Shown: positions 8,102 through 15,062 of the stretch, piece after piece
Numbering within the stretch: position 1 is the stretch's first letter
Layout of the letters: each line of letters begins with the position of its first letter
Source of the DNA: Ettlia oleoabundans
Taxonomy: Eukaryota; Chlorophyta; Chlorophyceae; Chlamydomonadales
Direction of reading: 5' to 3'
Assembly (NCBI GenBank): GCA_019693395.1
Contig: JAAMXP010001751.1
Location: 28,148-43,209 of the forward strand
DNA length: 15,062 nt
Translations under genes and position numbers: made by a program
The notes under the pieces: model-generated
What the model saw: the letters and a program-made list of their open reading frames with translations, nothing else
The model's database searches: none
What the model was told of the DNA's origin: nothing

Positions 8102-10408
8102 ATGTCACCGAGCAAGGACCACGAGTTGCTGGAGCAGGTCGCCCGGCTGGTGCCAGACCTGGCACGTAAGCCTCTTGCAGGATTGGTCTGCTGTCTTGCA
8201 GAGGCCTATGGCAGTTGTAGTTGCTGTTGTTGGAGTGACAGCATGTGTACGTTTATCAGCAAAGCTGTCGCTATCCTAATCCACATTTGATGCCCAACAC
8301 TCTGCATTCATCCTTCTTTTCCCCTCCAGCCGACATGTACAAGGGTCAGGCGGGCAAAATAGCTGTGGTGGGCGGGTGCCGTGAATACACGGGGGCACCA
8401 TTCTTTGCTTCCATGGCGGCGCTCAAGGTGGGGCTCTGGTTTGAATGGCGCTTGCTATCATCACTGGTTGCTAGCAGCGCCAACAAACCCTTGTCTGTTT
8501 GTGTACAGCACACATATGGAGAGCGTTCACGTTTACGTTGACTCTGCAGGGTGCCTACTTGTGGCGCCTTCACTAACACCAGCTGCCTAGCACCCCCTGC
8601 AGATTGGCGCCGACTTGTCCCACGTGTTCTGTACAGAGGGTGCCGCCACAGTAATTAAGAGCTACAGCCCGGAACTCATAGTGCACCCATACCTCCCTGA
8701 TGCACGCGGGAAAGAGGTGGGGAGGCGTTGTATTGAGAATGGATGGTGGCCGCAAGCACGCAGATGGGGCGGATTCCTTGCACGTCACTACAGGCTTCCT
8801 GTTCATTCTCTTGCACTTGACTCTTGCTACGAATATCTGTCTGCAACACAGCAAGCCCCAGAGCTGCAGTGGGAGGCGGTAAAAGCGATAGAGCCTTGGC
8901 TGGATCGCTTTGATGCGGTGCTGGTGGGGCCGGGTCTGGGACGAGACCCAGCAATCCTGGCCACAGTGGCAGAGGCAGGTGGAGGGTGGGCGGTGTGCAT
9001 TGCCGGGCGCATGAATCGCTTTTGCAACTTTGCATGCCCTGTCCCCATGGCTGTTGTGACTTCCCACCGCTGCATTCCCCGCATTCTCGACATGCATATT
9101 GTGTCAACGACTGGTTGTTTTGTGCAGGTGATGCGGGCTGTGCGACGGCGATGCCTGCCCATGGTGGTGGATGCAGATGGGCTGTGGCTGGTCAACCAGG
9201 ATCCCTCGCTGGTGGCAGGTGGGTGAGGGCGACCGGCCTGCATGTGGCAAAGGACCACCAGTACAGCTCCCCCGCAAGCTGCTGTACTTGCAGACAGGGA
9301 AGCATAGGCTGGGTATATGCCTGCAGCTTCCCCCAAGAGGAATGCCCGTTTGCTTCGCTGTTGGTTCGAAGCTCTTCGCCTATCCTGCAAGCCCCTGGTT
9401 ATGTTTTGCGCCTTCCCCATCGTGTGTTGCAGGTTACCGCAACGCGGTGCTCACCCCCAACAAGGTTGAATTCCAGCGGCTGGCTGACAAGTTGGGGGTG
9501 GAGGCGGACAGCCAGGATGCGCTGCAGATGGTGTGCAGGAGGTGCGAAGCTGGCCGGCCAGCTGTGACAAGGGGGAGACAAACGGCAGCAGGGGGCTGTT
9601 TACGTGTGCAGACATCATGCAGTCGTGGTGCAGATAACTTAATGCGAATGTGTGGCATGTGCGGTGTGGTTGGCAGTGCTTAGCTTAAGTGCCCGAGTGT
9701 TACCCGCTAACGCTTCCTGTTGAGCAGCGTTTTTGAACTGCAGTCTAGACGGCCCTGTGGTTGTGCGGAAAGGCGCTGCGGATGTGGTGGCAGATGGGCA
9801 GCACACGGTGGAGTGCAGGGAAGAGGGGTCACCACGACGTGCCGGCGGCCAGGTGCACTGCAGGCTGCATCTGGTTGTCCATGCAAATGTGTGTCTGTAG
9901 GTGGCATGCAGGGCCCAGCCCCCTTGAACAGTTCTTCAGATACTTTTGTAGTGTGCCGTCTTAGTCAACCCGGCCATGCCATAAGATTTTCTTCTCTGCG
10001 GAATTGCCTGCCTGCTGCAGGGTGATGTGTTGTCCGGGTGCATCGCCACATTTGCAGCTTGGGCTCAGCGTGCCGGCGGTGCCAGCCGGGAGCAGCTGCA
10101 CTCGGGAGACGGCGGGGACGGAGCAGAGCTGCCGCCGCTGATGGTTGCCGCATATGGCGGCTGCGTCACCACGAGGTGCGCTAGCTTTTTCTGTTGCGCT
10201 AAGATATTTGCACCGCCATCCTGCATGAAGCATGGTTAAATGTAAGCTGCCAGCCTGCCTTGCTGGTTTGTAACGAAAACTATCCTGCGATTGCAGACGT
10301 GCATCCCAGCGTGCGTTTGCGAAGCAGCGGCGCTCCATGGGGGCGGCGGATTTGCTGCCTGAGCTGGGCAGGGTGGCTGATGAACTTGCAGACCTGGCGC
10401 CACATTGA
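8102..10408 (+). CDS. NAXD: ATP-dependent (S)-NAD(P)H-hydrate dehydratase (9 exons)
   Basis: Repairs hydrated, inactive NADH and NADPH by ATP-dependent dehydration; normally works with the epimerase NAXE, which is not in this window. Exons: 8102-8165, 8330-8427, 8603-8716, 8870-8974, 9128-9218, 9433-9541, 9744-9852, 10021-10175, 10297-10408; 318 residues, close to the family core. Motifs: [12 protein letters not shown] (26-37), [25 protein letters not shown] (112-118), [14 protein letters not shown] (164-171), VVVRKG, and the nucleotide/catalytic loop GGQGDVLSG (228-236, with D232). Phases match at every junction. Intron 4 needs a GC donor (GAG|GCAGGT at 8975); the best GT alternative (8993) would insert six residues. 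Intron 3 has a second in-frame acceptor at 8852, which would add QAPELQ. The start is the first Met in frame and matches the usual spacing to KGQAG, but an upstream targeting exon may be missing, so the compartment is open. Confidence 0.95.
8975..9127 (+). other. Probable GC-AG intron in NAXD
   Basis: The exon ends GCAGAG and the intron begins GCAGGT; it ends TTGTGCAG before GTGATGCGG. Using this GC donor joins TVAE to VMRAV and gives 27 residues between GLGRD and the end of VVDADG, the spacing I recall for plant and human NAXD. The GT donor at 8979 breaks the frame; GT donors at 8966 and 8993 keep it but give 24 or 33 residues. Confidence 0.55.
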
Positions 10409-11006
10409 GAGATGCAACTGCCCCCAGACATGTTTGAAGTGCCACACATAGTTAATTGCGTAGGTTAACATATGTTCAAACAAGACACAACAGCTGATTG
10501 ATTGCAAGCTGAGCTTCACAGAGTTGATAAAAAGCGCAACATATCCAAACTGCCGGGCAGGAGGCAGCTACAAGCCTGGAGCTTGAGAGAATTCTCACTC
10601 GCCAAAGTGGACTGGAAACCAAAACAAAACTGGGAAGGGATTGATAAAGCATAAGAGGAAGGGCGGGCGACAGGTGGTGGTACATGGCCAACACTAGGAG
10701 CAGATACACAGGACAGCAGGCTGGGCCTGCGTCAGCCGTTGACAAAATCGGCTTCTTCTTTAATTGAGGCAAAAAAAAACTTGCGTTTCAAGGGTTCTGG
10801 CTGAGGCTGGAAGCAAAGCAATCATATCAGATGGGATGGTCTTCAAGGCAAGCAAGGTGAATGCGCAGAGCAGCTCGATAGCTGGGCAACCAAACACAGG
10901 GTGGACACAAGGGATGGAAGTACTGAAATGTGCGCATCGCTCGGCATGCAATGCAGTGGTCGTTTGTTTCGGTGTAAAACCTTACGCGGGCCTGACAGCC
11001 TGGCGC
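10409..11006. other. 598-bp region between convergent 3' ends
   Basis: Holds the 3' UTRs of NAXD (plus) and the His/Gln-rich J protein (minus). No supported gene on either strand. No TGTAA occurs on the minus strand. The only plus-strand TGTAA (10973-10977) lies 565 nt after the NAXD stop and close to the other gene's stop. So both genes may use variant poly(A) signals, or NAXD may have a long 3' UTR overlapping its neighbour. Confidence 0.6.
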
Positions 11007-13214
11007 TCAGCAGTTGCTCTCCACTCCCTGCTTCAGGGCTGCACGGCGCTTCAAGCCAGCCAACTGCGAGGACAGCCGCCGCTCCACCTCGTCCCTGTTT
11101 GCAAACTTTCGAGCGTGGTCGCTGCCGCGGTACTGGCTGTACTGCTGCTGGTGGTGCATCTCCTCATCTGACTGCTCATTGGTTGCGGGACCGTGTGCCG
11201 GGCTTGCACTGGCTGCATGCTGCTGCTGCTGCTGCTGCTGCCGCCCGCTGCGGTGGGCTCGCATGCTTGCCTCAATATGGTGGTGCAGGTGCTCATCAGC
11301 AGGCACTGCAGAGGAAGCGGCACCGGCAGCAACCGAGTGGCCGCTGCCGGCGCGGCGGTGCCAGTGCCACTGTTGTTGCTGATGCTGGGGCTGCTCATGG
11401 TGCACCCCTTGATCCTGCTCTGGATGACCCTGCGCGTGCACGCTGCGGCCAGCCAGCAAAGCCGCCAGCTGATCCAGCATCATCCGGCCCCGCATGAAAC
11501 GCCTCACCCCTGGCACACCTCCCGGCCCCACATGCTTGTTGTCCCCAGCAGGCTGCCCCTCAGCATGGGAGTGTACCTTGCTACCCTCGACTGCCGGGTG
11601 CACCAGGGTGGCGGCATGCTCAAGCAGTAGCCTGAGCCGCTCAATGTGGGAAGAGCTGGCGCTGGGGCCGGCATGATCTTCATTGATGGCCTCCTCCCTA
11701 GCAGCATCGTGGTGCCTGCCATGGTACTGCTCCTCCTGCTGCTCGACTGCCCAGGCGGTGTGCGCCGAGACGGCATGGTGCAACGGCATCTGGCTGGCTG
11801 CTGACGCTGAGCCTGCTGTGGCGGCGGTACTTGGCGTCGGCTCTGGCTGCTGGCCGCGCTGCTGGGAGGCTGCCGCCACCTCCTGGGGTGCTCCCTGGTG
11901 CTCATCGCCCAGCCTCTCGGGGGCAGCTACAGGCTGCGAAACTGCCTTGTCAGCGTTGCGCGCGTTCTTGGTCATGCTGCGCCACACGGTCTCCCGCGCC
12001 GCCTCGGAGCCAGTGGGCCCGCCTGCGGGTGAACCTGCGCCTGCAGCCGTGCCCCCTGTGGCGCCCTGCCGCCTCCACTGGTGCCTGCTGCGCTTGGCTG
12101 CTGCCTTCTGCTTCAGCCCCGCCATCTGCGCCTGCCACTGCTGGCGGAAGGCTTCTGGAGCCGGCTCAGCATCTGCCATAGCAGTCCCAAACTTGCCCTT
12201 GCGCCGCTTCATGCTGAACTTCCAGTACCTGAAAATAGGGAGGATGAAGCGGGCAACAACAGGCAAGCGCCAGCCACCTAGGGAGCCAAATGGTTGTACG
12301 AGCCAAAAACTAGAGCAGCACTGGAGCAGCGGTTTGCGGCAGGGAATACGAGAGAGGCCAGCGACATGCAGGTTGGGCAGCAGAGGTGAACGGAGCAAAG
12401 GTTGCCGGCGGGGCAGATTGGGACAGCGGACCAGAGGCACTTACCAGTCATGAAACTGCCACCCGCTCCTGTCTGCGGGCGTGTTTCCAATGTCCTTGCC
12501 CTGGCACTTGCCCGTGATCAGCTCGTAAGCCTCCTGCAATGTGCGTAGAAGTTTGACAAGTAACAAAAGTAAGGACTTCAAGCACAGCACACGTCGCCAG
12601 CCCACGGCCCATGGCAGCGGACAACCAGCAAAGCTGGAAACCAACTCGGCTTGGCACCCTATGCAGGGCAGTCAGCCAATTCCCAGTGGTAACTTGTGCA
12701 CAAAGCCACATGCACAATGCACCTGGCGAGCACACTTGTATGGGGTATGCACCCACCTGGATGCGCATGAAGCGAGCGTGGGCCAGCGGGTCGTCGCCGC
12801 CCTTGACGTCTGGGTGCTCTCGCAGAACCAGCTTGCGATGCGCCTTCTTGATATCCTTCTCACTGGCATTCTTGGATACTCCCAGGGTGGCCCAAGGGTC
12901 GAACAACGCACAGGAGACCTGTAGTAGGGGTATGCGGCCGCGGCAGGGAGGGGTGCCCGTTGGTGGCCCACTGCCACAGCGTCTCAGGCCCCCGAGCAGC
13001 ATTGAGGCAGGGAGTATGTGATGTGCGCCGACTCAAAGTGCCTTGCTGAACACCTGCGCCCGCTGCGACACACAAACCCAGTGGACTCACGGCAACTAGT
13101 GCTCACCTTCACATGCCTAGGGCGCGTGACGGGTGTTTGGAATCGCTGAAGCCTGTGAGCTTTTGACAGCCCAACGCCGAAGCCAAAGCCCTGGCAGCGA
13201 GCCTGCCGGGCCAT
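11007..13214 (-). CDS. J-domain (DnaJ-type) protein with His/Gln-rich C-terminal region, probably plastid-targeted (4 exons)
   Basis: Exons on the minus strand: 13214-13107, 12918-12757, 12533-12445, 12228-11007; 526 residues. All introns are GT-AG and phases agree. Residues 1-36 are Arg-rich, nearly free of acidic residues, and followed by VSCA, like a chloroplast transit peptide (inferred). The J domain follows (about 41-100): FDPWATLGVS, helix II KDIKKAHRKLVLREHPD with HPD at 71-73, then ARFMRIQEAYELI. HPD is the Hsp70-stimulating motif, so it should act as a co-chaperone. It lacks the Gly/Phe region and zinc finger of classical DnaJ, so it is a type C J protein. Next comes WQFHDWYWKFSMKRRKGKFG (about 115-134), then about 340 residues rich in Ala, Gln, His and Gly, with a seven-Gln run and many HH pairs. 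The final helix carries QLAGLKRRAALK, similar to QMAGLKQKAAAK near 154-165. The client is unknown. Confidence 0.88.
11220..11240. repeat. (CTG)7 trinucleotide repeat coding for polyglutamine
   Basis: Seven perfect CTG units on the plus strand. Read on the minus strand they are CAG codons giving seven Gln in the low-complexity region of the J protein. Shorter CTG-rich imperfect repeats lie nearby. Likely length-polymorphic. Confidence 0.9.
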
Positions 13215-13802
13215 CGGAGAGATGCGCGAGTGTCGGGGTTTGTCTGCAGGGCTCGTATTGCTATTAGTTTCTACGTGCTGATGCCGGCAAGGTTTGGTGC
13301 GGGCTTGGGGCGTCACAAAACCTCTAGGGAAATTGTGCCTCGAAATGGAACACCAAAACAAGGTGTGCGGACACTGCGGATTATAATTGAACCTAAACGC
13401 GTGAAATCTTCCTTTCTGGAGCTAACAGCTCTCCCTGCTCTCCCGCCTCGCGCCAACTCAGCCGCATTCACGCACAGCAGCCTCAAATTCAGGTGCTAAG
13501 ACAGCTAACATAGCATTTCAGGGCTGCAAGGTAACCTTCAAGCGCGCTTGGAGCGGTGTTGTCCTCAAGGCGCCATCACCTTCGCCGCCCCCTTCCTTTC
13601 AGATAGCCGGTGCTGATACAACTTCCTCCACAATCTCAGTGCGACCCAAAACAGCGCGTCAAGCAACCGCAAGTGTGGCACTCACCCAGCAGCGGCGGCT
13701 GGCGGCAGCTGCCCTGCCCGCCTCCACGCAGGAGCACCCACCCCCGTAAGGAGGTCGGGCCACAGCAACCAGGTCCACCTTTGCTTCTAACGGTCAGCCA
13801 AC
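13215..13802. promoter_or_regulatory. 588-bp divergent region between two J-domain genes
   Basis: Separates ATG 13214 (minus) from ATG 13803 (plus) and must hold both 5' UTRs and promoters unless further 5' exons exist. An AT-rich patch GATTATAATTGAACC (about 13379-13393) is the most TATA-like sequence and stands out from the GC-rich surroundings. No coding sequence is supported: the short open frames here have no recognisable content. Confidence 0.45.
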
Positions 13803-15062
13803 ATGGCGGGCCGCGTGTTTGAGCGGATCCTCAACCAGACAGCTGCGGGGGTGGCTGCCCAAGAGGAGCAGGCAGACCCGGAGCTACGGCGACGCAAGGC
13901 GCAGGCAAGACCAACACACTCCGCTGCACCTATCAGCATCGCATGCCCGGATAATGCCGTATCAATATTGGATGATGTATAAACTGTCCGTGTTGCACAC
14001 AGCACAGTCAACTCTCCCGCACCGTCGCGGCAAGGGCGTGCGGCAGGGGCGCCACGCATCAGGCGCCCCAAGCCCTCCCTGCCCGACAGCCGCAATGCAG
14101 TATGGAGTCGCCGAGGGACCTGTGCACATCGTGCACGCATTTGGTTGACTCTGTGCCAGGCATACGCCTTGTGGGTGCAGGTAAACGAGGAGGAGGAGCT
14201 GCGCAAGCTGTCCAGCGGCATGACTGCAGGCGACGCCATCAAGCGCATCCTGCTGGCTGCCAAGGACAAGGACTACTTCAGGTAAGCCAATTGGGGGGGA
14301 TGATGAATATTGTGAGTTCCATAGAAACACTTAAGGCTGGAGCCAAAAACGCGGGGGTGAAAGGTGGAGGACGCCATGGCACTCGCACGGTCCTTGCTTG
14401 CCTGCTTCTCTGCACCCCCAAATGCACCCACTTCTGCCGTCTCTCTGCCCTGCCACCTGTCCTTCTCCAACCTGGCAGGCTGCTGGAGCTGCCTCTCCCT
14501 GAGCTGGACGCCTTGGGACGCCCCACTTGGCCCGTGAGTGGCGCAGAAGTGAGCAAGGCCTACCGCCGCTTGTCTGTGCTGGTGCACCCCGACAAGAACC
14601 CTGGGGAGGAGGCGCGGCAGGCCTTTGAGGCACTCAACGAGGCCCACCGCACGCTCAAGGACAGCAGCAAGCTGGTGAGTTGCATGGCTGGGTGGGGCGT
14701 ACTCGGATAAGTCGGGGGTCGAGTGTGGTGAGTGGCACCGGTGTGCAGCGGGCGACAGGGGGCAGGAACATGTGAAAGCATGAGGAAATGGCAGAACGGG
14801 TGGCTGCCTGCAACGCTGTGCAGCATTGAGGGATTCATTCAACTGTCAACTCGCATGCCAGCCAGTCCGTTGGTGCAGCATCCTGCCCCCAAATCTCACC
14901 GCCTGCCTTGTCGGTCTGGTCTGGTCTTGGCTGCTGCGGCTGTGGTTGTGGGTTGCAGGAGGGCATACTGAAGGATCACGTTGAGGCGGCCCGGGTGCGT
15001 GCCGAGGAGGCACTGGCCAGCGCCAGCCTGGAGGAGCGGGTGGCGCTGCAGGCGGAGCAGCA
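13803..15062 (+). CDS. J-domain protein resembling DNAJC8/SPF31 (5' part, runs off the right edge)
   Basis: Exons: 13803-13904, 14181-14281, 14479-14674, 14959 to the edge; 167 residues plus two bases seen. Exon 1 gives MAGRVFERILNQ and an acidic/basic stretch ending RRRKAQ. Exon 2 gives VNEEEELRKL and GDAIKRILLAAKDKDYF. The J domain starts at DYFRLLEL, has about ten extra residues (around DALGRPTWPV) before helix II, then KAYRRLSVLVHPDKNPG with HPD at 104-106, and FEALNEAHRTLKD. Exon 4 is charged and helical (DHVEAARVRAEEAL). The order of J domain then Lys/Glu-rich helix, and the LSxLVHPDKN wording, resemble DNAJC8/SPF31, a spliceosome-associated J protein; this is a moderate match from memory. 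There is no transit peptide, so cytosol or nucleus is expected. Intron 1 appears to use a GC donor (CAG|GCAAGA); a GT donor at 13851 in the same phase would drop 18 residues. Confidence 0.85.
13905..14180 (+). other. Probable GC-AG intron in the second J-domain gene
   Basis: Exon 1 ends CAG and the intron begins GCAAGA, one base from the GC-AG consensus AG|GCAAGT. It ends GTGGGTGCAG before GTAAACGAG. The join is phase 0 and gives RRRKAQ-VNEEEE. Reading through instead of splicing meets an in-frame stop near 13979. The in-frame GT alternative at 13851 (GGG|GTGGCT) is a poorer donor. Confidence 0.6.

Noticed and set aside
8615..9226. A single 203-residue uninterrupted exon in NAXD
   Set aside because: The frame is open, but the extra segments do not fit the family, and good splice sites remove them and restore the usual spacing between motifs.
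11220..11240. CRISPR-like or mobile repeat
   Set aside because: Only a simple CTG trinucleotide run inside a coding exon. No spaced direct repeats, terminal inverted repeats or transposase motifs were seen in the window.
11683..12453. 256-residue plus-strand open frame opposite the His/Gln-rich J protein
   Set aside because: It is a shadow of the low-complexity J protein exon and its repeats. It has no recognisable content, while the minus strand joins in phase to a clear J domain.
13230..13499. 89-residue plus-strand open frame upstream of the second J-domain gene
   Set aside because: No recognisable motif, overlaps the start and promoter region of the minus-strand J protein, and no splice link to the J-domain exon is apparent.
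14298..14400. Possible C/D-box snoRNA in intron 2 of the DNAJC8-like gene (C-box-like ATGATGA)
   Set aside because: No CTGA D box follows at a suitable distance inside the intron and there is no terminal stem.

Overview
This window is nuclear DNA from a eukaryote, most likely a chlorophyte green alga. The coding exons are GC-rich. Genes are broken by many short introns (about 97-372 nt) with clean GT...AG ends. The one clear 3' end carries a TGTAA motif, the usual green-algal poly(A) signal. Two proteins start with plastid transit-like leaders. I cannot name the species. Nothing here looks bacterial, viral or transposon-derived.

Layout: (1) 68-5946, minus strand: a 17-exon ABC1/ADCK (AarF-type) atypical kinase, probably plastid-targeted; its 3' end lies beyond the left edge. 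(2) 6205-7482, plus: an intronless gene for a 425-residue coiled-coil protein of unknown function, head-to-head with the kinase (258 bp between start codons). (3) 8102-10408, plus: a 9-exon gene for ATP-dependent NAD(P)H-hydrate dehydratase (NAXD), a metabolite-repair enzyme. (4) 11007-13214, minus, tail-to-tail with NAXD: a 4-exon J-domain (DnaJ-type) protein with a transit-like leader and a long His/Gln-rich C-terminal region. (5) 13803-15062, plus, head-to-head with gene 4: the first four exons of a second, unrelated J-domain protein that resembles the DNAJC8/SPF31 group and runs off the right edge.

Exon models were built by hand from splice motifs, reading phase and recall of family sequences. 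For most junctions phase, GT/AG and protein-family continuity agree. The weak points are the last two exons of the kinase, the first exon of NAXD, and two introns that I read as GC-AG.

The genes form no obvious pathway. This is ordinary gene-dense algal chromosome with alternating strands. I found no undescribed system. The points most worth a second look are the two probable GC-AG introns, two adjacent NAXD introns that are both 153 nt, in frame and free of stops, a motif shared by both ends of the His/Gln-rich region of the first J protein, and the two head-to-head gene pairs.
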